From NCBI RefSeq assembly GCF_900005765.1, contig NC_041691.1:930001-994000 (forward strand): 64,000 nt of DNA, given 5' to 3'. The translations under genes and the position numbers were made by a program. Positions 49,501-60,875 of this stretch are shown piece after piece (within the stretch, counting starts at the first letter, position 1; each line of letters starts with the position of its first letter). Under the pieces are notes generated by a model. It ran no database searches. It saw only the letters and a list, made by a program, of their open reading frames with translations, and was not told the DNA's origin. The stretch is from Plasmodium relictum (lineage: Eukaryota > Apicomplexa > Aconoidasida > Haemosporida > Plasmodiidae).

Positions 49501-52500
49501 AACTAATAAAAATAAATAAAGATATGTATTGTTAAATAATTCTAAAGATTATTAATATTAATGTTAATGAATATATTGAAGAATAATTATATCGATAAAG
49601 TAGATAATGAAATATGTATTAAAAAAAAATAAAAACATGTTAATAAGAGCTACTATTTTTTTTATAATTGTTCTAGAAGGATCTTTAATTATTCATATTT
49701 TCAAAACATTCTTATTATATTTTATTGTAATTGGTACTATTTTTTTATTTAATCACATCAATATAGAAAAAAAATTATTAGTGATTTTTTATATTTAAAA
49801 ATATGCAATCCAATATACATTTATTTTTTATTAACTTTTTTTAAAGTATTAAAATTTTAGTTTTGATGCTTTTATATTCTTGGTGATAATTTATGTTTAT
49901 TAAAGTTCAATGCCCCATATATTTTTTTGAAGAATAGTTAGGAATATAACATATATATTTATCAATGAATAAGGAACGTGAAAATTAAGTTATAAATCAA
50001 GCTACTTCCTACTTAAAAATAACTTTTAGTCATGAAATATCAAATGAAATTCTATATAATATAGTGATATTTATGTAAAAATAGAAAAATGTTAGTAATA
50101 TATAACATTTAGTCTGATTTTTTTTAGAATTATAGACTCTTATAAACTTTATGTTTTTTATTTAATTTTAAAAGTATATATAATTATATTAAAAGGAAGA
50201 AACAAGATATAATAAATCATAAAACATATAAATATATTAAACAATCAAGGAAAATAATGTTGAACACGTTCTTTATAAAATATTATGTTGTATATAGAAA
50301 AAATAATGTACATTCCTCAAGAGAAAGGATAAAATTGTTAATCCAAAAATAATAGGAGGATATGCCATTAATATACGTCTTTTATAAATTTTTTCTTAGA
50401 AAATGTGTAAGCAGAATCTTAGTATAAAATAAAGTACATATATATTATTTGAGGTACATTCGACAGATTTACCCTAATAAATGTAAAGAAGACTTAATAT
50501 TGATCATTTTGTGTTTTCCATTTATAAAAATATATTTTGTAATTAATCAAGAACCTTTAAGTATAGTATGTTAATTATGGAGAATGATAACTATATGTAA
50601 GTTTATTAAATATTTAAAGTGTTTAAAGAATAAATATTTTATAAAAGGGAAAATGTTCAAATGTATATTATACTTTATTTGGAGATAAAAAAAAATATTT
50701 TCTTAAACTAATGAGTCATATATCAAATGGAAACTTTATCATTATTTATTTAATAACATATTCTCGTCCACATGATGAATATATCCACTTTTATAATTCT
50801 AAAGAAAGTTTATGGTTTAAAATAAATGGTAATTTTCTTTTATATTTATTATGTTATATGTATCTTTTAAAAGAAAACTAATTCAAAACCAAAAATATAT
50901 CTGATCGTTTAAAATTAAAAGAGTTAAAAATAAAAAATTCCTGTAAGTTGAATTTATACATTGATATATAAAAATTTTGGTGGTAATTTTTATAAAAAAT
51001 GAGCATATTTTATGTGATATCAATACAAAAAAAGATTGTAAGGATAATTATAATTTTTTTTTCATATATGACAAGTAGCATGTCTCTTAGGTAAATTAAA
51101 CCATTGATTTTAAATTATATATACAAAATTTGAACCTTTAGGTGGGTGATTATAATCCCCTGTATTAATATTATTCAAGAAAATTCATACGAATATTATT
51201 AGTTTATTAATATATTTCTGTAAAATAAACTTTTCTTGGATATTACTCTGGTAAATTTTTTGAATTCTAGATTTAATGATCTATAATAAATCTAGGAATA
51301 TTCTTTAGATACATAATTTTTAATAGTAATTTTCCCTTTTCATATATATTACGTATCTTTTTTAAATAAATTTTAAATTATTACGGGATATTTTTTCTAT
51401 AATTTTTATATTTTATATCATTTATAGTCAACACAAATAATAATAATTATAAATGACAATGTTAGCAAAAATTAAAATTCACCCAAGTTGTAATTCTCAA
51501 CGAGAATGTTAAATAAAAGGGATTAGTTCGTATATAAAAATAAAATACATCGTATTATAAGGGAATATATTTAAGTTTCTTGAATTTAATAATAAATTTG
51601 AAATTATAAATGATAATTTCAAATTTCTTTTAAAATCATGATACTAATAAAAGTAAAGATACTTTTTTTAGTATATAAAAAAATTTTTAAAATATAAAAC
51701 TTTTAATAAACAAAACTAAAAAATTATGGAAAAATTATTGTATAAAATTAAAAAATGTGTGATTCAATAATAAGATTATAAATAAACAAAATAACGTATT
51801 CCTAGATGAAAATAAAACAAAGAAAAGATAAATTTACAAATGTTTAAAGAAAAGGCTTTTTTTTAAAATAACTTGTAGAGAAAGATTCAAACAAAAAATA
51901 GAATTGTTCCAAGAAAATATATAGGGAATAAGTATTTTATTAAATTAAACCTTCTATAAAAAAACACAATAGATAAAAAATAGATATGAAATATTTTATA
52001 AGATATGTATAATTCTGAAAAATTATGACATGGCTTACTAATAATTTCATTCAAAAATTTAAAGAATTAGTATAATAAAATAAATTATTATAAATATTAT
52101 TGATATACAGAAACGTCTTTAATATAGTCTTGTTGAAAAAAAAATTTCAAATTTATGTATACGTAATAATGATTAATTCAAGAATGCAAATTAAATGAAA
52201 AAAAATATATGAATACACAATATCATGCTTTTCTTAATTCATAGTGTAAAAATTATATTTATAGTATGTTTTACTGATGAATGTGGAAACTTATGCTATT
52301 ATTCTTGAAAAATATAAAATTCCTTAATAAATTAAATTCTTTAATCTAAATTAATCTATTTTTTTATAAATATATGTATCTTTTAATATTATAATAATTT
52401 CTGTTTTTTGCATATTCCTAAAATATTATTTCTAGAACATTTTATATGCTGTAATATATTTTTTCTTAGATATTAAATTTTAATAACTTTTCATTCACTA

Positions 52501-53712
52501 ATATATTGTAGCATTATATACATGTCAAAAGGTTTTACATGTTCATTATTCAATTATAAAAAATATTTTATTATTTTTTTCGTAGTATTGTGCTACTTAT
52601 ATGTTAATCTAATTTTTGACACACTATAGATAGATAGCCTTGGATTACATATAGAACATATATTGATAGGTTTTTTTTATTATGTATTTATATATACAAT
52701 ATTAATTTTATTATAGTAAAAATTTTCGCTGTAAATACTAAACATATACGTCTTAAATACACTATATAAAAGGAAAATTAATATGAACTAGTAGATTTTT
52801 TTTAATGAATAAAATGATAATCTTATTTTTTAACTTGAGAAATTCTTAATACATAAATTATATATAAAAGTTCTTTTTTGTTTTAAATGAAAATAGTTCA
52901 GTTATTATACATATTAGAATATTTTAGAATTAAAATTTTGTTTTCTGTATACATTAATATATCATATAATAAATAAATACAGTTATTCGACTTTTTGAAT
53001 AATATTTCACGTCAAAGATAAACATTTATTTGTTCATACGAAATTATGATAGTGTTAAAGAATCTATAAAATCCATTTTTTATTTATTATTGAACACATG
53101 AAAAACACGAAATAATGTAAATTATTTCGACAAATTCAAGTAATATAATAACTTGCTTATATTAATGTTATTCTGGTATTTTGTATGCGTATTATGTAAT
53201 ACTTAATCATGACAAATATTTTATGGATAGTAAAACTAAAAAGAGTTGTTTTAATTCATCTTTTGCATTTAGATAATATTTTTCATGTAATTTTAATATA
53301 CATATAAAATATATATTTATGAATTAGGGGAAATTTCTTAATAAAAACTAGAGTAGGCATGCTTGTGCTTTTTAAGGTAACCTTAAGTACATAACCTTCA
53401 AAAATTATACTTCGTTCAAACCTTGATAATTATGAATGCATAAAAAAAAAGTGTACCTTTATTTTAAAAAAGCATAATTTTTAATTTACAAATGTATTTT
53501 CTTTTTCAGTAATACCTTGCTATATTTTAAATATTATTTTCTCCAAACTTGCATTAAAATATATTTTTTTTTTTAATAAATGAATTTTATAAATTTTGAC
53601 AAAGAAATGCATCAATGCATATAATAAAATAAAAAAAAAAAAGGATTCACAAAAAAAAAAAAAAAATATTTTTTATTTATATATATAAAATTGTGAGTTT
53701 ATAAAAAAAAGA
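49501..53712. other. Right pericentromeric flank with decayed coding-like patches
   Basis: No intact gene. Several GC-richer patches on + read as protein but are cut by stops and frame changes: 50428-50574 (RYIRQIYPNKCKEDLILIIL), 50711-50881 (MSHISNGNFIIIYLITYSRP, HDEYIHFYNSKESLWFKING), around 50975-51085 (NEHILCDINTKKDCKDNYNF) and 53166-53276 (CYSGILYAYYVILNHDKYFM, DSKTKKSCFNSSFAFR). A 63-residue hydrophobic frame at 49607-49798 is probably noise. Together these look like relics of one or more former genes or inserted elements; the family is not recognisable. Confidence 0.5.
50428..50574 (+). pseudogene. Coding relic in the right pericentromeric flank
   Basis: 48 sense codons between stops, without a start Met, reading NKVHIYYLRYIRQIYPNKCK then EDLILIILCFPFIKIYFVIN. 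GC and residue mix are unlike the surrounding AT noise. With the patch at 50711-50881 and the one near 51000, on the same strand in other frames, it suggests one decayed gene of at least 0.6 kb. Confidence 0.35.
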
Positions 53713-56700
53713 CTAGTTTATGATGACTGATGCTATTTTTTTTAATTGTATTTCTTTATCGGATAATTCCTAAAATGAAAAAAAAAAATTGTTAAATTAT
53801 AGAGTATCCTTATTAATTAAACATATAAATATATAATTTACATCAAATCAATAGAAATAAAGATATACAAACGTAAAATATAAAAAAGAAATGAACCTTT
53901 TCTTTGAGAAGTAATTTTTGAGTTTTTATTTCGCATTCCTCATTCTTTTCAAATAGTTCCTTTTCTAACTTCATGATTCTATTTTTCATTTCTTCTTCAT
54001 TTCTAAAAAATTAGACAAAAAGAAAATATTATTTAAAAATATTTTTTTTTAAAAAAAAAGAAAAGGCATACAACAATATAGCTATTTGTTCATGTAATTT
54101 TGTTAATTCTTTCTGTCTCATTATTATTTATTACTTTTCGTAATTCATAAGGTATCTTTTTGATATTTCTAAATTTTTATTGGCATTATTTAATTCTTCA
54201 TTTAGATTTTTGTTTAATCCTGTGAAATTTTCGATTATTAATGCTTGTTCCTGCGAAATAAATATATAAAAATATACCATTAAAAAATATTTTTTATATT
54301 ACACAATTATGGGATATATATATATTTTCATTTAATATACGTATCATTTTATGAACTCTAAAATGTTTTACTATTTTTTTTTAATGAATTACCTTTAATT
54401 CATTGTCACTTTTGTTTATTATAGTTTTAAGCTCTTGTATATCACTACTATATGTTTTGATTTTTTTTTCTTTTTCATCTAATTCTTTTTTTTTGTCACT
54501 TAATTCTTTAACGACAACAATCAATTTTCTATTAAAAAAAAAAAAAAAAATATTGTTGTTTTAATATTAAAATATTATATTGTAGTAAAAGGAAAAATAA
54601 AAAAAATAATTTTCTTACTTGAATGTTCCTTCTAATTCATTATTTTGATTTTCTTCTATTGTTTTCAATTTTTCATTTTCACTCTGTATAAAAAAAAAAA
54701 CATAATATAAATAATTCAAAAAAAAAAAGTTTTTTTATATATTCTTTTGATTTTATTACAGTTAGAGAATTAATAACATTTATTCCTTCATTAATTCTAT
54801 TTGTTTGGTCACTTAATTTATTATTTAGAGCTTTATTTTGAGATTGTATTTGTGTATATTTTGCTTGAAGAGATTTTAGTAAAGATTCCATTGAAACTGT
54901 TCTATTTTTTATGTTTACATTTTCTTCTTCTGTTTCTTTTTTTTGCAAATATACTTCTTCATATTTTTTCTGTAGTCTATAAAAAAAAAATTAAATTTTA
55001 TTATTTTATCAATTTTTCTTTTATCAAACTTTTTTTTTTTTTTCACATACTCATCTATTATTTCATTTTTTTGAGCAATAATATTTTCCAAGTTGTTATT
55101 TTCTTGAACTTTTCTATTAATTTCAATCTCATTCTCTTTCCTAATTTTTTGAATTAAAATATTGTGAGCATTTTGTTTCTCTTCTATTTCTTTATTTAAT
55201 ACATTTATAACATCTTTATATCTTTCAAGATCTTGTTTATAAATTTCTAATCTTGATTGGGATTCATTAAATTGAGAATTCAAGTTTTTTATTTTATTGG
55301 AATAAAAGCTAATATCAGATGACCTCGTTATATTATTGTGCAACAAAATGTTTAATAAATATTTTTTTGAATATTCATCTGCGTCTTTTGAATAAAACAG
55401 AAAATTATGTAATAAAAAATTAAATAAATACTGCGTATTATAAATAGTATCAAAATAAAAATTAAAAGAACTTTTTCTATTTTTTATTGTTTCAAAAAAA
55501 ATTTTATCAAAATTAAGGAAAAAGGAATTTTCGTAATTTGCACTTGCGTATTTATATTTTAAAGAAGGGAAAATATTTTTGTTTCCTATATTTTCATTAC
55601 TAGTAATATTTTTATTGAGATTTTGGGAATAATTAGTATTAATATGATTTGGTAAATAATTATCATTCTTATCACTTAACAAATATCTATTTTCTTCTTC
55701 ATATAAATATTTTCTATTTATATCATCAAATTCATGAGAATTTCTTTTATTTAACTTGTTCAATAATGAATTGTAATTATCATCTTCATGTAACGATAAA
55801 TTTTTTTTTGAGTTTCCCTTTAAAAAACCCTTGTAATCAATGAAATTTTCTGTATATTTCTCTAAATAACTGTCTAAATTATAATAATGCCTTACTATAT
55901 TTAAAATTGCTATTTTCATATTTGAAAGTTCAATATTTTTATCATAATCTAAAATAGATTTTTTATACAAGAGAAATGATATTGAATAAACACAATTATA
56001 AATTATTAGGGAATCTTTTGATTCATATAAAGAAGATATTAAAAATGTTAATGCTCCTGATTCGTACAAAGCTTTATGTATTTTGATAATATTAGGTTGG
56101 TTATTATAGTGAATATTCTTTATAAATATACTAGATTTTAAGTCTGCTGTTTCATTTAAGTTGTTAGTTTTTTTATTTAACGAATAATTTAATAATAGAG
56201 ATATATACCCGCAAACTAATTTAATATTTTTCATATTAACACTTTTTTTTAATTCTTCGATAAAATAATCTATGTATTCAAAAGTATTTTCATGTATAGT
56301 TTCGTAAAATTTTGTTTTCATTAAGGTAAATAAAAAATTAATAATAACAATTATATATCTTGTTTTTTCGATATTTTCTTCTATATGAAATATAGTATTT
56401 GAAGAATAAACATCTGGAATTATGTGTAAGTTAATTAATATAGCCTTTATTACAGCATTTCTTTCATTTGTTTTTATGTTATCAAATATCCTACAAAATA
56501 TTTCCTTATAAAATTTATTTCCCTCATTTTCATTATTTGATGCATAAGAATAATTTAAATTATTTGCATTCACATTTTTCGATAAATTATATGCAGGTGC
56601 ATTTATGTTTTGCCCATTTACATTCATATATGAACTATTTAAATTTCTTAAATTATAATTATTTGTACTTAAATGGGTTCCATATGCAAAATTATTGTTC

Positions 56701-58736
56701 AAATTATTTTGGACATTTTCTAAATTATTTTTTTTAGCACAAAATTGGCAATATAAATGTATCAATTTAGAGAAAATGAGAGAAATTACTGTTGCCAAAC
56801 TTTTATTTTTATGGATAGTTGATAAAAACAACATATTTATGTGTTCATTTATATTATTGAAAATTGAATTAAATTTTTTATCTTCATTATATTTTATAAT
56901 ATAATCATTATTTTCATTTAAAATATGAAATATTGTTATGGAAACATTTGGAAATTTAATTAAAATTATGTAAAAGAGAAATGATATATTTGTTACAAGT
57001 TCATACTGTTTATTAGATAACAATCTGGAAGAATACGTGACAAAAATAAAAAGCACTTTTGTTATATTTATATTTTCTTCAAAAAAATAGACAAATTTTT
57101 TGTCATTAAAACAGAATATAAGTGTGTCTATAATAGTTCTCATTCTAATTAAATTACCGTTATTTACAATATTTTCAAATAGTAGCATAGGAGAAAAATA
57201 GTTTTCTTTTTCTAATTCTTCAGGAAAAATGAATATATATGTCTTGTATAAACTAATATAAAAATTTTTATACACTTCAATATCATCATATTCATTTAAA
57301 TATTTATAATATTTTGATAAAAATATTTTTAATTCATTAAGATCATCACTTGAATTCATAATTTTTTCTCTAACAGCATCTAAATTCATTAAGTTATTAA
57401 TTATATTTAAGCTCTTCAATAGAATATTACAGTATGTGACTCGATTTTTACCTAAAAATAGTAATTCATCCTTTCCATCCATAAAAGATAAATTAGTATT
57501 TGTACTTCCATTTAATAAATTGGAAGAAGTTAAAATTTGCTCCTTTCTATTTCTACGTACATTATTTTCTGCGTGCATTTTCATCATATCTGAATACAGT
57601 AAAGAGCTATCTTTTATCATATCTTCTAAATAAAAATTTAAAAAATTTAAGAGATAAAAAAAAATTTTATAAAAGTAAATATGATTATTATATATTTTGA
57701 ATGAATTGCATTCTTTTGATGTTACTCTCAAATAATTTGTATTGTTATTAATTGTGCTGTTGTGATGAGAATTAGTATTATTATCATTTGACGAAAGATG
57801 ACTTCTAAGATTTGAAGTAACATACTTTCTTTTTATGTTATTTTGTGAGGTATTCATTTTTGCAATATTAAAATAAGAACTACTTTTTTCATTTACTAGT
57901 TTTAGCTCTTCATTTTCAGTCTCTTTTATGTCAAATGTAACAATATTGCTGGTAATATTTTCTAGACAATGTAAACATAACGTTAATAAGTAAATATAAT
58001 TATAATAATTTTCATTAACACTATCTCGAAAGAAATAGATTTTTAAATAGTTATAAAATGATGACATATTTCCATTTTCTGAACTTATGGAGTACTCAAC
58101 TGATCTTATTAGGTAAAATAAATATTTTATTATGTCGAATTCCTCTCTTTTCACTTCATTTAATGACAATTCATCATTCACATGTATTCTTGAGTTTTTA
58201 TCTAAATATTTAGTTTTATTAGTAAAATCAGTCAAGTTGATATTTTGTTTAAGAGCATCATTAGTAAACATATTTTTTTTAAGTGTTCTATTTTCATTAT
58301 TCTTTTCTTGATCTATTTTATCCTCTTCAGTATAATCTTTATTTTTTTTTATTTCACCTCTTAACATATAGTACTTGAGTTTATCTGAGATACTTAAAAT
58401 GCTAATATTATATAAAGCTTCTATATGTTGTTTATTTAAAAGATCGAGTTTCAAAAAATAACTTTCACTTGTATATGGTTTTTCATTATTACTGTTTTCA
58501 AAAACATTTATGATATTTTCATAATAATTTTTGTATATATAATTATAATAATTAACCAATTCACGCATACATTCCTCATTGTCATTTATTAAATCTAAAT
58601 CATATATATTATTTCTATATTCTTCTAAGCATAAATTCAAATATTCTGAATAATCATAACTAAAATTTTCCTTGTTATGAGAAAATCTTCTTGTTTCTTT
58701 ACTATGAAGATTTGATAAACTATCTCTTTTAAGCAT
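53713..58736 (-). CDS. Large helical protein with C-terminal coiled coil (p115/Uso1-like tether?)
   Basis: Exons down the minus strand: 58736-55051, 54976-54760, 54683-54619, 54528-54393, 54250-54135, [54116-54072], 54002-53897, 53769-53713, all in phase. This gives 1460 residues, or 1475 if the bracketed exon is used. Residues 1-1140 are largely helical and Asn-rich with hydrophobic helix pairs that recall armadillo-like repeats (NGNLIRMRTIIDTLIFCFND; DSLIIYNCVYSISFLLYKKS). From ~1150 on (LEIYKQDLERYKDVINVLNK) the chain is heptad-rich coiled coil, with the 3' exons adding only coiled coil. A head of helical repeats plus a long coiled coil is the plan of the Golgi tether p115/Uso1, but no conserved p115 block is certain, so this stays a suggestion. 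It is the first intact gene right of the centromere. For the stop-containing junction see Findings. Confidence 0.75.
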
Positions 58737-59893
58737 CTTTAACTTAATAATACATTTATATAAAGATACATATACTATTTTATAGGTATATAAATTGCCC
58801 TAAATATATATATATATATGCATATATAATTTTTTGGGGATATATAATTTATTCTTTAAATAAAAAACATTTAATATATTAAAATTAAATGACAAGATAT
58901 ATTTACATCTAACAAAATATAAAATCCTTTACAATATGTCTACGAATTAATGAAAAGTTTAAATCATTTTTTTTTTTTTTTAAATAAATTGAAAATATTA
59001 TTTATATAGTTTCATATCAATTTATTTAAAAAATAATCAAAGAAAAAAAAAAAAGAAAAGAAAAAAATAGGATATATAAAGCACAAAAGGCAAGATTTAC
59101 AATGTCAAAAAAAAGAAATTTTTTTTTTATTATATACTTAATATAATTAAAAGTTATATAATTTTAAAATGAAACTTGACAAAAGAATATTTAAAAAAAA
59201 ATGTATGGAGTTAAAAGAAATTACTGAAAATTTTATAGATGTAAACTAATAGTTTAATAAATCAATATGTATTTGTATTTAAAAAATAAAAAAAAAATAA
59301 TTTGAATTTTTTTTTTTTTCTGCTTTGATTTATTTTTATTTTTAAAATGTGTGTGCGTAATATATAATGTATTTTTTTTGAAAAAACGTTAAATTTGTAT
59401 TTTTTGTTTTTTCAAGTTCTTAAAAGCTCAAGTGAGTTTTTTATGTAATTATATATTTTATTGAATACTAGTATTTATTTTTTTATAATTTATATTTGAA
59501 TATTCATGTAAACAAGAATTACATAAATTAATAAACGTTAATAAAACATGTAATATTTCTTAAGAAGAAAAATAAGTGTATTATTTATCATATTTCTGGA
59601 ATTTCAATTTTATTTAATAGTTTTGATACAACATATATAGCAAGAAAAAATAAAAAATAAAAAAAAATAAATATATAAATAAAATGTATTCTTTTTATTA
59701 CTATATATTTTATTTATTATCCTTATTGTAAGTTACTAAGAATTTTATAAAAAAAAATTTCGAAAGACAAATATATATATATATATATATGTATTGAAAA
59801 ATTGTTTTTTTTTTTTTTTTTTTTGTCATCTCTTAAAAATTTAGTAAAATAGAATTATTTAAAAAAAAAAAAAAAATACATAATTTAACAACT
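58737..59893. other. Intergenic region upstream of the coiled-coil gene
   Basis: AT-rich region. A GC-richer + strand frame at 59169-59240 (MKLDKRIFKKKCMELKEITE NFID, before a GTAAAC donor) with a possible 15-base second exon at 59417-59431 looks gene-like, but I could not complete a model. The right end is the 3'UTR of the selenoprotein gene. Confidence 0.45.
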
Positions 59894-59980
59894 TAGTAGA
59901 TAAATAAAACATTTCATTGTTCATGAATTCATTTGTGAATTTTACCAATGAACAAATCATTAGTTTTTATTGTTCTACTA
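59894..59980 (-). promoter_or_regulatory. SECIS element, form 2
   Basis: On the minus strand: helix I pairs 59980-59974 with 59900-59894 (7 bp) plus an inner part (59971-59963 with 59910-59903). The core is AUGA at 59960-59957 opposite UGA at 59916-59914, giving the tandem G.A / A.G quartet flanked by U.U. Helix II is UUGUUCAU (59955-59948) with AUGAACAA (59924-59917), 8 perfect pairs. Unpaired AA is at 59943-59942. A mini-helix AAUUC/GAAUU (59941-59937 with 59930-59926) closes a 6-base loop, which makes it form 2. Thirteen bases lie between AUGA and AA, and 25 between AA and UGA, both within known limits. It lies about 250 bases 3' of the in-frame UGA of the gene at 60205-60708. SECIS RNA recruits SBP2 and the Sec-specific elongation factor to recode UGA. 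Confidence 0.88.
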
Positions 59981-60027
59981 AAAATATATGCATTTCTATT
60001 TATATAACTGAAGATGAAAATTATTCA

Positions 60028-60201
60028 AGATGAATTAAAGAGCACAAAAATAAATAGGGGGGGAAATAAAAAAAGATTAAAAAGAGTAAATATAGGAGCA
60101 ATGATTTTTTAAATCTTTCCTTTTTTTTTCTTGTTTTTCTTCAAAATTCATAAATAACATTCCTAAATTTTATTTTATTTTTATGTGCTCTTAATTCATC
60201 T
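60028..60201 (-). repeat. Long inverted repeat starting just after the selenoprotein stop codon
   Basis: AGATGAATTAAAGAGCACA at 60028 onward and the reverse complement of 60171-60201 (AGATGAATTAAGAGCACA) match over ~28 bases with two one-base indels, separated by ~115 bases. In the transcript the 5' arm begins four bases after the TAG stop (60205) and ten bases after the Sec UGA (60211). The loop contains a C7 run (G7 at 60057-60063 on +). Confidence 0.8.
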
Positions 60202-60204
60202 AAG

Positions 60205-60708
60205 CTATCGTCAAGAAGAATTTTTGTATCTAAAAAAAAATAAAAAAAAATTATATACATATTTATATTTTAAACAAATTTTTAAGTATTTTTGTTTTAA
60301 TAAAATGAAAATAATAAATAACCTATTTCTTATAGATGGCCTGTAATAACCTGAGTAATCTTTAAAATGATTAAATGAATTATCTTTAGAACCTAATCTT
60401 TGTTTTGAGGTACCTAATACTCTATCTTCTTTTTCTTCTTCTTTTTTTTTAATTTGTTCTTTCATTTTTTCCTTGTAAGCTATCATTTCTTTTTCTAAAT
60501 CTTGCAATTTTTTTTCCCTTGCCATTTTCATTTTTTTATCTATTTCACTGTTATGCTTAGCTTCATTAATTTTATTTTTATCTTTGAAAAACTTATAAAT
60601 AAATATAAAAAAGAGTATACCAATAAATAGCAAGACTACATTTTTTAATGTAAAAGACGCTATATCATTCATCGATGTTTTATTTTCCAGTCTCTCCATT
60701 TTAAACAT
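60205..60708 (-). CDS. Small ER-type selenoprotein, SelS-like, with C-terminal Sec
   Basis: Two exons, 60708-60323 and 60229-60205 (intron AG|GTTATT...TTTTTAG). The end reads ...RPSIRNR, Tyr-Lys-Asn-Ser-Ser, UGA (60213-60211), Arg, TAG. Reading UGA as Sec gives 136 residues with Sec as the second-last residue. Layout: short N-terminus, one transmembrane helix (LKNVVLLFIGILFFIFIYKF, ~21-40), a basic coiled coil (KMKMAREKKLQDLEKEMIAY, ~60-95), then a flexible Gly/Ser/Arg tail (GTSKQRLGSKDNSF). This is the plan of selenoprotein S/VIMP, an ER membrane protein in ER-associated degradation. Known work describes four Plasmodium selenoproteins (Sel1-4) with no easily detected homologs; this is probably one of them, and the SelS link is my inference. 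Start could also be the Met at 60699. Ordinary annotation would stop at UGA or run into the intron. Confidence 0.82.
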
Positions 60709-60755
60709 ATATAAAAATAAAGAATTAATATTTTTGTTAGATCAACAATAAATAA

Positions 60756-60875
60756 TTAATGAAATATGTATAATTCATTAATTATATTAAAATCCTCCTG
60801 ATTGTTATTATAATGGAAAAGTTTTAATTCTTTAAATAATGGTGTTGCAGTGTTCCATTCTTTCATTAACTGCAT
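60756..60875 (-). CDS. Candidate 39-residue ORF immediately upstream of the selenoprotein
   Basis: ATG to TAA reads MQLMKEWNTATPLFKELKLF then HYNNNQEDFNIINELYIFH. Its composition is coding-like and GC is above the flanks. The stop lies 47 bases before the selenoprotein ATG. It is either an independent small gene, the last exon of one (AAATGCAG at its start could be an acceptor), or a translated upstream ORF in the selenoprotein 5'UTR. Confidence 0.35.
   Translation of the reverse strand: MQLMKEWNTATPLFKELKLFHYNNNQEDFNIINELYIFH

Noticed and set aside
49607-49798. 63-residue + strand frame at the right border of the centromere
   Set aside because: Hydrophobic AT-driven sequence without a GC rise or splice context. 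Kept only as a note in the flank description.
50428-53276. Naming the pericentromeric relics as Ty3/Gypsy fragments
   Set aside because: No reverse transcriptase, integrase or zinc-knuckle motif is visible in any frame I read, so the link remains only a test to run.
53713-58736. Firm assignment as p115/Uso1
   Set aside because: Overall plan fits, but I could not find a conserved p115 head motif, so only a generic call is given.
59169-59463. Micro-gene with exons 59169-59240 and 59417-59431
   Set aside because: Exon 1 and a 15-base exon with a GTGAGT donor look good, but the next acceptor (59621) leads straight to TGA in phase, so no complete model could be built.
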